Of a stretch of 64,000 nucleotides of DNA, positions 23,058-31,331 are shown one piece after another. The stretch is from positions 1 through 64,000 of IMG/VR virus record IMGVR_UViG_3300005533_000009; one strand, written 5' to 3'. The position numbers and the translations under genes are program-made. Positions within the stretch are counted from its first letter, which is position 1, and every line of letters starts with the position of its first letter. The notes beneath the pieces are model-generated. The model was not told where the DNA came from. It did no database searches and worked only from the letters and a program-made list of their open reading frames with translations. Source of the stretch: a virus.

Positions 23058-23579
23058 ATGGATAAAAGAATAAAAGCAAAGAGTTTAGTAGGAAAAATAT
23101 TTGGTAAACTAACGGTTGTATCTAGAGCACCAAATACTCCTAAAAGTCCACAGTGGAATTGTGTATGTACCTGTGGAAATAAAGTAGTTGTACCAACACA
23201 AAGATTGATAAAAGGTACGTCTAAGAGTTGTGGATGTTTGAGAGAAGTAGATAATGCAGCTTTTACATTACTCTTTCGTACTTATAAGTTAAATGCAAGA
23301 AAGAAAGACTTAGAATTTAAATTAACAGAAGAGCAATTTAGAAATATTACAAGCTCTAATTGTTATTATACAGGAAGAAAGCCCACAAAAACTCTAACAA
23401 CAGTTAGTGGAGATATTTACAAATATAATGGTATAGATCGTCTAGATAACACACAGGGATATGTTTTACATAATTGTGTCCCATGTTGTACAGAGATTAA
23501 CTATGCCAAACGCACTCTTCCTTTCAAGCAATTTATTGCTTTATGTGCAGAAGTTACAAAACAGCACAAGCAATTATAA
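23058..23579 (+). CDS. HNH homing endonuclease
   Basis: 173 residues. N-terminal zinc module (CVCTCGNKVVV...SCGC, residues ~35-60). Catalytic region NCYYTGRKPTK, YNGIDRLDNTQGYVLHNCVPCC and INYAKRTLPFKQF, the same subfamily as the HEGs at 1276 and 4275. Between portal and scaffold candidate. Confidence 0.9.
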   Translation: MDKRIKAKSLVGKIFGKLTVVSRAPNTPKSPQWNCVCTCGNKVVVPTQRLIKGTSKSCGCLREVDNAAFTLLFRTYKLNARKKDLEFKLTEEQFRNITSSNCYYTGRKPTKTLTTVSGDIYKYNGIDRLDNTQGYVLHNCVPCCTEINYAKRTLPFKQFIALCAEVTKQHKQL

Positions 23580-23601
23580 AGACTCAAGGAGATTCCTTTA
23601 A

Positions 23602-25059
23602 ATGGCAGCAGATGTTTTAGATTTTGCTGGACTAGAAGATTCCGCTTCAAGCTCTACAACCGTAGACGCTAGCGTTGATACAACTTCTACTACGGATACA
23701 ACTAACGATTCAGACAATGTAGATTCTAGTGTAGATAGTACAGATACTACTGCAACCGACTCAGATAAAACTACTACGGAAGGTTCTCCTAAGGGAGAAA
23801 CTAAAGAAGCATCTTCTACAGAAACGGATGATGACTTACCGGGGAATGCTAAAACTCCCGCCGAAGTACGTAAGGCATTGAAAGCTTTCCGTGACGCTAA
23901 TCCAAAAGCAAACGCAGCTTTGGTAAAGCTTATCCATGGAAACTATGAGCGATGGGAAGCTGCTAAGCAGTACTTTCCAAGTGTTCAGGCCATGGAAGAA
24001 GCCAAAGCATTTATTGATTTGGTTGGTGGTCAAGAAGGTTATGATAAACTTCAGAATATTGTTAATAGTGTGACAGAAAGCGACCGTCTACTTTATGAAG
24101 GTGGTCAGAGTCATACTCAATTAATTAACAACATTTATGAAGACATGAAGAGTGAGGGTAAGACTGCTCAGTTTATTCAGCTAGCAAACCCTATTCTCGA
24201 TAAGATTAAAGAAGTAGACCCAAAAGGTTATGTTCAAGCATTAACTCCTCACCAAGTATCATTTTTGGAGCAGGCAAACCTTCCCGGTGTATTGAAGGAT
24301 TTGTCAGACGCTATTGCTAAAGGTGATGAAGGTTCAATTAAGACTGCAAAGGCTCTTGTTGAAGATATTCAGGCGTGGTTTGGTGATCTAAAGAATTCTG
24401 TTCAAAAACAGAAAAGCACCCAGTCTGATCCTGAAAGATTGAAGCTTCTAGAAGAACGTGCTCAATTTGCAAAAGAAAAAGAAGAATTTACTAGTAAGCA
24501 AACCAAACAGTTTCAAGAAGCTGTTGGTAAGGAAGTAGATACTACCAGTGCGAAGGCTCTTGGATCACACCTAGGCAACCTTCGTAAGACTCCTTATTTC
24601 AAGGCGTTTAAGACTGAAAATCTTCGTCCTCTTGCTAACACTATTCTTTACAACTTGAGACAAGAGTTGGAAAAAGACAATGCTTACAGAACTCAGATGA
24701 AAGCATTGTGGGGAGAAAAGACTCCTAACAAGGAAAAGATTTTAAACTACCACCGTACAAAAGTTGAAAGTATCGCAGAACGTATTGTTCGTGAAACAGC
24801 TAACTCTATGTACCCAGATCATGCGAAGGGTGGTAGTGCAGCGGGACGTATTGCTGCAAAGAATGATAAGCAAGAAGCTCAAGCAGTTGTAGATAAGGCA
24901 GCGGCTTCTGCTGGACAACCACAATATGTGCCTGTAAAGCCTAAGAATCTCAACAGACAAATGGACCCTAAGGGATATCTGGAAATTGCTGGAAAAGGAT
25001 ATATCCCCAACGGTCGAGGCGGCTGGAAATTTATCACTTGGCGGAAGCCGATGGTGTAA
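23602..25059 (+). CDS. Scaffold or prohead core candidate
   Basis: 485 residues. The first ~75 are a Ser/Thr/Asp low-complexity acidic stretch, the rest mostly helical with charged coiled-coil segments. No protease motif. Between portal and capsid genes, a composition like this suggests a scaffolding protein. Start ATG with AAGGAGA after a GACTCA motif. Confidence 0.5.
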   Translation: MAADVLDFAGLEDSASSSTTVDASVDTTSTTDTTNDSDNVDSSVDSTDTTATDSDKTTTEGSPKGETKEASSTETDDDLPGNAKTPAEVRKALKAFRDANPKANAALVKLIHGNYERWEAAKQYFPSVQAMEEAKAFIDLVGGQEGYDKLQNIVNSVTESDRLLYEGGQSHTQLINNIYEDMKSEGKTAQFIQLANPILDKIKEVDPKGYVQALTPHQVSFLEQANLPGVLKDLSDAIAKGDEGSIKTAKALVEDIQAWFGDLKNSVQKQKSTQSDPERLKLLEERAQFAKEKEEFTSKQTKQFQEAVGKEVDTTSAKALGSHLGNLRKTPYFKAFKTENLRPLANTILYNLRQELEKDNAYRTQMKALWGEKTPNKEKILNYHRTKVESIAERIVRETANSMYPDHAKGGSAAGRIAAKNDKQEAQAVVDKAAASAGQPQYVPVKPKNLNRQMDPKGYLEIAGKGYIPNGRGGWKFITWRKPMV

Positions 25060-25064
25060 GATAT

Positions 25065-25139
25065 TTTCACTCTTAGCGGGGTGAAATTAAGTAATAGGGG
25101 GTTAGCCTCGAACTAGCCCCCTATGAAACTCTTTCGAGG
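25065..25139 (+). promoter_or_regulatory. HEG leader pseudoknot, copy 4
   Basis: Hairpin 1 TTTCAC (25065-25070)/GTGAAA (25081-25086) with CTTAGCGG in its loop. Hairpin 2 is 12 bp (25094-25105/25113-25124) with loop CCTCGAA. TTCGAGG at 25133-25139 complements it and overlaps GAGGAGAG. Confidence 0.85.
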
Positions 25140-25144
25140 AGAGT

Positions 25145-25651
25145 ATGCCTTACAAAGACTCAAATAAAAATAGAGAATGTAGATTAGCTTGGCAGAAAAG
25201 AAATAGGACAAAGGTAAACGCTTATAAAAGAAAGCGTAGAGCCGAAAATTCTGAAGTTAGAGCCAAGGAATCAAGTTATACAATAGAATACCAACGTAAA
25301 AAGTATAAAGAGAATTCAGAGTTTAGACTTAAAGAGTCTTTTAGACACCATAAAAAGCGTCAAGATGAAAAGGTAGAAGCTCTAGTTCAATATGGTAAAA
25401 ATAAAAGCTTGCAGTGTTGCTGGGAAAACTGCAATGTAGACGATCCAGACATGCTGTCATTGGATCACGTCAATAATGATGGAGCAATAGATAGAGAAAT
25501 CAGAGGTACTGGAATTAATCTTTACAGAACACTAAAGAAAGAAGGTTATCCAGAAGGATTTCAAACTTTATGCTTCAATCACCAGATGAAGAAAGAAATG
25601 ACGCGACTCAGAAACAAATACAAAGATAGCATTAAGGAGAGAATTTTATGA
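25145..25651 (+). CDS. HNH homing endonuclease (DHVNNDG type)
   Basis: 168 residues. A very basic N-terminal half (repeated YxRKRR-like segments) is followed by CCWENCNVDDPDMLSLDHVNNDGA, INLYRTLKKEGYPEGFQTLC and FNHQMKK. These are the zinc and His-metal residues of a distinct HNH subfamily, also seen at 55137. The stop overlaps the next start. Confidence 0.88.
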   Translation: MPYKDSNKNRECRLAWQKRNRTKVNAYKRKRRAENSEVRAKESSYTIEYQRKKYKENSEFRLKESFRHHKKRQDEKVEALVQYGKNKSLQCCWENCNVDDPDMLSLDHVNNDGAIDREIRGTGINLYRTLKKEGYPEGFQTLCFNHQMKKEMTRLRNKYKDSIKERIL

Positions 25652-25845
25652 GTGATCCAGTAACAAATCGTGCAGGAAAGCCAGTTACCACTGGTGATCA
25701 AGTCACAGTAGTAGGAACCGTTGCTTCAGTACCAGGTAGCGGTCCCACTGGTTCTGTTGTAGTAACTCTTGCCACCACCGGAACTAACGTAACGGTTGAG
25801 GGACAAGATGTGTACAACACAACTAACAGCTTAGCTAACGGATAA
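25648..25845 (+). CDS. Small beta-rich protein, single repeat (65 aa)
   Basis: One domain of alternating Val/Thr strands: TTGDQVTVVGTVASVPGSG. It matches each of the two repeats of the protein at 63507. It could be a decoration or spike accessory. Start overlaps the HEG stop by 4 nt. Confidence 0.65.
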   Translation: MSDPVTNRAGKPVTTGDQVTVVGTVASVPGSGPTGSVVVTLATTGTNVTVEGQDVYNTTNSLANG

Positions 25846-26522
25846 TGAAACCTTTTATTTCCATAATAAGTTGTTTAGATTATGCTAGAAATGGAATTAA
25901 TCAAGCGGTACGAGACACTTTTCTTTCAAATATTTCTGATGTAGATTATAAATTTTTTTTAGGAGACGGTACTAAAGTACAGGAATCTGAAAAATTTAAA
26001 TTTTCTTGGGAAAAGAGAGGCAGTAGGTACACAGATAAACCTACTGATGTAGAATATATATCTTACACCCCCCAATTTGATGAGATTATTGTTCCAGTGC
26101 CGGATGATTATAAGCACATATCTTTTAAGACTAGAGAAAGTCATAGATGGGCCTTAAATCAAGGCTATGATTTTCTCTTTCAATCTTATAGTGATGTGTT
26201 AATAGACGTAGAACGTTTATTACAGTCTGGATATGAATCTATGAAGTATTGTGGAGGAGAAAATGGTGGGGGATATTGGTTAAATAGAGATTCACTTGAA
26301 ATAACTGCAAATTCAGAAGTTACATCGTGGAATGATGACGGTTGGGTAAGAGACATGTTGGGGAATCATGGTATTGATTTAGTGGTTGATCCCAGATATG
26401 GAGCTTTTCCAACGTTACCTAAACCAAATAACAATGTGATCACATCGCATTTATGTATTAGTCCAGAAGTATATACGGCTGATAAGATGTTGACTAGCTA
26501 TAAACAATCGAAGGAGATTTAA
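25845..26522 (+). CDS. GT31-like glycosyltransferase
   Basis: 225 residues. Opens ISIISCLDYARNG, then a RDTF...DYKFFLGDG pattern and a YSDVLID acidic cluster in the position of the DxD motif. It resembles paralogous sugar-transferase genes at 36709, 42646 and 46899. It lies in the middle of the head genes, so a virion glycoprotein substrate is plausible. Confidence 0.55.
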   Translation: MKPFISIISCLDYARNGINQAVRDTFLSNISDVDYKFFLGDGTKVQESEKFKFSWEKRGSRYTDKPTDVEYISYTPQFDEIIVPVPDDYKHISFKTRESHRWALNQGYDFLFQSYSDVLIDVERLLQSGYESMKYCGGENGGGYWLNRDSLEITANSEVTSWNDDGWVRDMLGNHGIDLVVDPRYGAFPTLPKPNNNVITSHLCISPEVYTADKMLTSYKQSKEI

Positions 26523-26523
26523 A

Positions 26524-26844
26524 TTGAAAACTATCACAAAAAGTTTTTCTCATTCATTTGGAGCAGGGCAGTCTGGTACAAGCGTATCTTTAGCAAGTTT
26601 TAATCTACCTACAGGAAATTATATTATTTCTGTGTTTTCTACAGGTGGAGGAAGTGATGCAAGCATCAGTCTTGATCAAGCGTCTACTTATTACCAATAT
26701 TACCAAGGCAGTTTTCAACCATCAGTATTTGCTTTAGCAGAACCGGATAGTTCTGGAATTATAAGTTTTCATATCACAGCTTCTACTAACAATGCTAGCA
26801 CTACTACCGGAGTTATTGTTATAGAACACGTCGATAATGTGTAA
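26524..26844 (+). CDS. Beta-rich virion protein candidate (106 aa)
   Basis: TTG start behind AAGGAGAT. Ser/Thr/Gly-rich beta sequence without signal peptide. It sits just upstream of the capsid gene and could be a head decoration protein. No family recognised. Confidence 0.55.
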   Translation: MKTITKSFSHSFGAGQSGTSVSLASFNLPTGNYIISVFSTGGGSDASISLDQASTYYQYYQGSFQPSVFALAEPDSSGIISFHITASTNNASTTTGVIVIEHVDNV

Positions 26845-26877
26845 AAAGTTTTATGGAGCTACTAAGTGTGGCTCCTT

Positions 26878-26955
26878 ATGCTGTAAAATCTGGTTCAATA
26901 GTAGAACGCCCTACGGGGAGAATGAAGGGTGCAAGTCCTTTCAATTTTACAGTAT
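26878..26955 (+). pseudogene. tRNA-like element without usable anticodon arm
   Basis: CTGTAAAAT and ATTTTACAG form a 9-bp closing stem, with a GTTC/GAAC D-like arm and an AAGGG/CCTTT T arm with loop TGCAAGT. The middle (CCCTACGGGG) cannot form a 7-nt anticodon loop, and CCA is absent. Confidence 0.5.
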
Positions 26956-26974
26956 AAAGAACCATACTTTATAA

Positions 26975-27060
26975 GTTATAACCTATTCGAAGTACCTTGT
27001 GGTGGCGATAACACCTTAAATATGCTCAGGGAAAAGAGTAGAGGCAGTACATAGGTTCTC
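26975..27060 (+). ncRNA. Structured leader region upstream of the capsid gene
   Basis: AACCTAT and ATAGGTT close a three-way-like fold containing GTAC/GTAC, GGTG-GCGATAA-CACC and CTC/GAG pairs. A further hairpin TGAAGT/ACTTCA follows before the capsid start. It may be a regulatory leader. Not matched to a known riboswitch. Confidence 0.45.
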
Positions 27061-27132
27061 ATTATGACTCACATGGCATTGGTGAAGTGACAGAAACTTC
27101 ATGGATGTACATTAATAATGGAAAAAAATTAA

Positions 27133-29467
27133 ATGGCTGCATTACTAGAAGCGGCTGTGGAAGCTGTCGAACTTGATGCGTTTGCAAAAGAGATTCCCGA
27201 CCTAGTTTTCCATGGCACTACTGCTTACACTCTTTTCAAGAATGAAGCAACTAAGATTCCTGTAAGCAACCAGTCTAACGCAGGCGGCGTTCAGCGTCCA
27301 TCATTCCGTGTTCCTTTCCGTGTACAAAGCGGTGCGGCAATTTCGCAGGGAACTGGTAACGCTGATTCAATGCTGCGTGGTTCTGGTTCACAGTGGGCAT
27401 CATTTGCGCTTGCCCCTGTATATTTGTTCAACGTGTGTGAAATCTCATGGTTGGCACAGGCATCAACTGACAGCAAGCAAAAGGGCTTGTTCGCTGTTAA
27501 TACTTTAGCAGCGGCTGCGTAGTAATACATGGCGTAGAAATAATCTTGCTATATCGGGGAAAACCTGTTATCCTAAAGATGGAAATAGACAATCCCGAGG
27601 GAAGATAGAATGACAAAGCAAAGTAAGTTTTCATACCTTGCAGGTTTCATGGATGGCGAAGGAACATTCGCTATCGTCAAAACCTTCTCGGTTCAAAGAA
27701 AACCGGATGGAAGTAAGAAGCGTTACGTGGTATATAAACTGAATATCTCAGTAAGTAATACCAACAAAGAAGTCATGGAATGGATAGCCTTGAATTTTGG
27801 AGGCAAGCCACTGCCGGGAAGCAATGAAGGTCGAAAGCCTCATTATAAAACTCGGTATGCATGGCACGTAACACACAGAGACAAACAAAAGAGTTTTATT
27901 CTTGGTTTGTTACCTTACCTAGTTGCGAAAAAGGAACAAGCAAAAATAGCACTACAATTCATTGAGACTTATTCGAATGAGATTGGGGTGCCGCTTGATT
28001 CTGCGGTGGTAGAGAAAAGAGACCAGTTGAGAAAGCAAATGCAAAAACTCAACGGTACACTACCTTCCGATTCTAAACCCGTAGAGACTACACGCAGGAC
28101 TCCAAAGTGTACAAAATGTAATCATCTAGTTTCAGAGCATACTTCCACAGGATGTAATGTAAAAGTATGTGATGCTGCTGGAGATTTAGATTTTTGTCCT
28201 TGTGGATGATGATATAGTCCGAACTGCATAGTGATATGCAGAGTGTGGCAGAAATGTCATACCTAGCTTTTAGCTAGTAACATATTTGTAAAGCACAAGA
28301 AATGAAGAATTCGCTAGACGCTGCTATGCAGGGTATTGAAGGTCTGATTAACTCAGACGGTTCTGGTGCAATTGACCAGATTCCTTCAACCGCAACTATC
28401 ACTCTAAGTGGTGGTTCACCCGCAGCACAGACTGCTAGCATTGTTGGTATGAACGTGGCAGTTGCATTTTCAGATCAGCAAGTAGTTAAGTTCTACAGCA
28501 CTGGTGGCGTACAGCGTACTGGTGGTGGTATCACTTCCGCAACGATTTCCTACGTTGACGGACCTAGCAACACTCTATATTTCAGCACTGCTCTGCCTTC
28601 AGACGTAGTGGTAACTGACTATGTAGTTGTTCAGGGTGCAACTTATGGAGCAGGTAACTCAATCCTTGGTATCAAGGCATGGGACGTTAACTCAAACACT
28701 GGTACTATTGCAGGTTTGAACCGTAACGCTTATCCCGGTCGTCTAAGCACTCCAACTATTAACCTAGCTGGTGCTGCATTGACTCCAAACATTGCCCAGA
28801 GAGCAGAAGTGCTCCTAGGTCGTGCATTGGGTCCAGACGCTGATAGCATCGAAAGTGGTATCTGGTACGGTCCTCCTGAGCAGGCAATGGCTCAGAGCAA
28901 TTTGTACTACAACGTACAAATCATCAATGCTCAAGAAGTAAAGGGCGACAAGACACTCGATATGTCTAAGAAGCACTTTGCTAATGAGTTTGGTGGCCGT
29001 AAGTATCACAAGAGTTGGACATTCTCACCAAACCGTATGGATTTGCTGGTAATGGACAACTGGTACATGGGCGAACTTTCACCTCTTGAGCTTTATGACT
29101 TCGGGGGCGGGAATGTAGTTGCTCCAGTGCCTGATATCGGTAACAGTACCTCAAGCGGGTCATACCTTACCTCACACATGTTGAACGTTACGTTAGGACA
29201 TGTATAAATTTCTTCTGATTGACTCGAACCCTGAAATGGCAACGAGGCGGAACCCAATAGGGACCGTGAGAGACTAAGCGAAGAAACGTCTAAATGACGA
29301 TGCAATAGTCCGATCACATGGGAATAAAACCATGTGAGTGCAACAGAAATGATTGCACCTCATACACTGAGTAACAACAATGCGCGTATAATTGCTGCTT
29401 CAATTTGGCAAACGCTGCTCCAAGAGCAGGTCTGTATATCCAGAATGCAGCAGTTCCGACCATCTGA
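27133..29467 (+). CDS. Major capsid protein candidate, interrupted by two group I introns
   Basis: Exon 1 is 27133-27497, exon 2 starts at 28289, and exon 3 ends at TGA 29467. Splicing intron 1 joins ...KGLFA-V-KAQEMKNSLDAAM in frame, with codon GT|T split between exons. The last exon encodes ...NLANAAPRAGLYIQNAAVPTI. The call rests on position after portal and scaffold and before connector genes, on the expected size (roughly 400 residues), and on the known liking of introns for essential conserved genes. The exon 2-3 junction is not resolved, and the in-frame stop at 29205 would lie in intron 2. Confidence 0.7.
27498..28288 (+). mobile_element. Group I intron 1 (td-like) carrying a LAGLIDADG gene
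   Basis: P1 forms between exon CGCTGT and the guide GCAGCG with the required U-G pair at the splice site. P3 is TCTTGC (27544-27549)/GCAGGA (28094-28099), and P7 is AGACTA (28085-28090)/TAGTC (28215-28219). CGGGG...ATCCCG resembles the td P4-P6 region. P9 hairpins follow, and the terminal G is 28288. Both ends give an in-frame exon junction. Confidence 0.88.
27610..28209 (+). CDS. LAGLIDADG homing endonuclease in intron 1
   Basis: 199 residues. LAGFMDGEGTFAI (residues ~10-22) is the first LAGLIDADG helix, and only one clear copy is visible, so it probably acts as a homodimer or has a degenerate second motif. The C-terminal ~40 residues are a cysteine-rich tail (CTKCNHLVSEH...CPCG). The 3' third of the gene overlaps the intron catalytic strands of P7 and P3, so this tail is coded by ribozyme core sequence. 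Confidence 0.9.
   Translation: MTKQSKFSYLAGFMDGEGTFAIVKTFSVQRKPDGSKKRYVVYKLNISVSNTNKEVMEWIALNFGGKPLPGSNEGRKPHYKTRYAWHVTHRDKQKSFILGLLPYLVAKKEQAKIALQFIETYSNEIGVPLDSAVVEKRDQLRKQMQKLNGTLPSDSKPVETTRRTPKCTKCNHLVSEHTSTGCNVKVCDAAGDLDFCPCG
29160..29397 (+). mobile_element. Group I intron 2, no ORF (ends approximate)
   Basis: P3 TTTCTTC (29209-29215)/GAAGAAA (29280-29286), P7 AGACTA (29271-29276)/TAGTC (29306-29310), P8 CGTC/GACG (29287-29299). P9 hairpins CACATGG/CCATGTG and GTGCAA/TTGCAC follow. A P2-like ACATGT...ACATGT stem lies upstream at 29176-29203, so the 5' splice site is upstream of that. The 3' site is one of the G residues between 29382 and 29408. Confidence 0.8.
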
Positions 29468-29502
29468 TTTTAAATAACTTAGATGTGTTTTTGATTGTGA
29501 AA

Positions 29503-29569
29503 CTTTGAGCCTCATGAACTCAAAGCGTGGAGGGGATAGCCTAATCTATCCCCTTCTCACTCTATTAGG
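29503..29569 (+). promoter_or_regulatory. HEG leader pseudoknot, copy 5
   Basis: Hairpin 1 CTTTGAG (29503-29509)/CTCAAAG (29519-29525). Hairpin 2 is 9 bp (29531-29539/29546-29554) with loop CCTAAT. ATTAGG at 29564-29569 complements it and is part of the AGGAGAG ribosome-binding site. Confidence 0.85.
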
Positions 29570-29577
29570 AGAGAAAA

Positions 29578-30096
29578 TTGGTACAAAAAAGAAGAAGTAC
29601 AAAACCTTATGAAGGCTACCCTTGGCATGAACAACATAAGGAAGAATTAAAAGAAAAAGCTCGTAAATATAGAGCGGAAAACCCAGAATACTTAAAGCGC
29701 AATGCTGAAAAAGCAAGACGTGATCGTTTAGAAAACCCAGAATTTTATCGTGCCAGAGAGTTTGCACGAGAAATGAAAAAATATGGTGTAACTGTAGAAT
29801 GGTACAGAGATAAACTTATTGCTCAAAATGGACTTTGTGCTATTTGTCAGCATTTAAGTCATCATCATGGTACTATTCAAAGATTACAGGTAGATCATAA
29901 TCATCAGTGTTGTGATGTTAAAACCAAAAGTTGTGGAGAATGCGTGCGCGGTCTTTTATGCGCCGATTGTAATATTAATCTTAGCTATTTGGAAAAAATT
30001 TTGAAAGACATATACGGTCTGTATGAAGCCCGATGGGACTCATGGACCTCTAAGGCATTAAAATATTTGACTCAGTACGAACTTACTGCCAACTAA
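29578..30096 (+). CDS. Endonuclease VII-type homing endonuclease
   Basis: 172 residues from TTG 29578, supported by the AGGAGAG site. Basic N-terminus (KRRSTKPYEGYPWHEQHKEE), then GLCAICQHLSHHHG, LQVDHNHQCCDVKTKSCGEC and RGLLCADCNINLSYLE. Same extra zinc knuckle as the HEG at 19860. It follows the capsid gene directly. Confidence 0.9.
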   Translation: MVQKRRSTKPYEGYPWHEQHKEELKEKARKYRAENPEYLKRNAEKARRDRLENPEFYRAREFAREMKKYGVTVEWYRDKLIAQNGLCAICQHLSHHHGTIQRLQVDHNHQCCDVKTKSCGECVRGLLCADCNINLSYLEKILKDIYGLYEARWDSWTSKALKYLTQYELTAN

Positions 30097-30183
30097 CCAC
30101 GGTAAAAAGTGTGGCAGGAACCCTCTAATTCTGGCTATTTCACCGTGAATTTTAGCCAGTTAGAGGAACAAATGGAGACTCAG

Positions 30184-30408
30184 ATGCAAAATAATCCAGC
30201 AGTAAATATCGGTAGTACATCCGATCCATGGGTATTTAATACCCCCCAGCCTTATACTTATTATTACAATACTTATGCCCAAGCGAGAACAATTGGACAA
30301 GAAATTGTAGATGCGTATAAGGCCGGAATTTTAGACCGAGACGAAGCAAGAAAAGCTTTCAAAAGAAATTATCCATACATATTAGTAGACGAGACTCAGG
30401 AGCAATAA
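30184..30408 (+). CDS. Small hypothetical virion-region protein
   Basis: 74 residues from ATG 30184 (GGAG then ACTCAG upstream). ATG 30172 or GTG 30109 in the same frame are alternatives. Asn/Tyr-rich N-terminus, then a helical RTIGQEIVDAYKAGILDRDEARKAF segment. Function unknown. Confidence 0.6.
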   Translation: MQNNPAVNIGSTSDPWVFNTPQPYTYYYNTYAQARTIGQEIVDAYKAGILDRDEARKAFKRNYPYILVDETQEQ

Positions 30409-31032
30409 ATGGGATTAGGTGGTGGAGATAAGCTGGCGAAGGGCGCTAGAAGTGCTCAATTCGCTGGCGGTCATGCTACTGTAGACGACGAGATTATTAT
30501 TAATCCGTCTATGGTTTCTCAGGAAAATCAAGAGGAACCGTCATTAACAGTAATTGACAAAAGACATAATTACCTTGATTCATTCAAGGAAGTTAAAGTA
30601 GCAGAAAACACAGTTGTAAAAGAATTTCCAGATAAAGAATACGAAATAGGTAGACCTATTCTGGATCGCCTACTTGTTATGAGAGTGTCTATTGATCCTG
30701 ATGAAGAACTGCTAGAAGATGGAAGCGTAAGAAATAAAAAGACAGGAATTATCACTTCATCGGCTTATAGACAACATACTAATACTGGTATTGTTTTGGC
30801 TACTGGAGGCTCAGTAGTTATGGGTGGAGTAAAGTTTCCTACTAGTGACTTTGTTAAACCCGGAGATAGAATTTTTTATGGAGACTACAACTCAGAGTTG
30901 TTTCCTATTGATGAAGAGCGAGTAAAACAACTTTGTAGAGCTATTAAAGTAAACTACGAAAAAGTTGAAAACGGCATTCGTCTAATCAGGGTACAAGATG
31001 TGCGTATGGTTGAGAGTCCAAAGGAAAACTGA
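30409..31032 (+). CDS. GroES-like co-chaperonin domain protein
   Basis: 207 residues. The centre matches the GroES plan: RPILDRLLVMRV (~81-92) as the first strand pair, a mobile-loop-like stretch around TGIITSSAYRQHTNTG, IVLATGG, then VKPGDRIFYGDYNSELFPID. T4 gp31 is the precedent for a phage co-chaperonin that helps host GroEL fold the capsid protein, and this gene lies next to the capsid gene. The N-terminal ~75 residues are extra. CAGGAG precedes the start. Confidence 0.6.
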   Translation: MGLGGGDKLAKGARSAQFAGGHATVDDEIIINPSMVSQENQEEPSLTVIDKRHNYLDSFKEVKVAENTVVKEFPDKEYEIGRPILDRLLVMRVSIDPDEELLEDGSVRNKKTGIITSSAYRQHTNTGIVLATGGSVVMGGVKFPTSDFVKPGDRIFYGDYNSELFPIDEERVKQLCRAIKVNYEKVENGIRLIRVQDVRMVESPKEN

Positions 31033-31331
31033 TGTCAGAAATCATTAGACCAGATGATGTCATACAGCAAGCTCTTTCCCCTGATTGGTGGTCACAACCT
31101 GTAAGCCGTAGAGCTTTCCAAGCGCAATTACAAGCTATAAGTCAACATTTAGCTGATTTATACACGGCTGCTGATACGGCTGCTATATTGATTAATTTCA
31201 TTATGGAAGAAAGACTTGCTAAGACAGAAGAAGAAAAAGCCGCTCTGCGTACCGAAGTGGATGAATATGTAAAGAAAAAGAAGGCTCAGATAGAAGCATT
31301 AAAGAAGGCTCAGAGCAATTCAAATGAGTAA
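31032..31331 (+). CDS. Small helical hypothetical protein (99 aa)
   Basis: Start overlaps the preceding stop (TGATG). Central helices ADLYTAADTAAILINFIMEE and a Lys-rich coiled C-terminus. Overlaps the next gene by 8 nt. Function unknown. Confidence 0.6.
   Translation: MSEIIRPDDVIQQALSPDWWSQPVSRRAFQAQLQAISQHLADLYTAADTAAILINFIMEERLAKTEEEKAALRTEVDEYVKKKKAQIEALKKAQSNSNE

Noticed and set aside
30109-30183. Longer start for the small gene ending at 30408
   Set aside because: GTG 30109 has no ribosome-binding site, whereas GGAG precedes ATG 30184.
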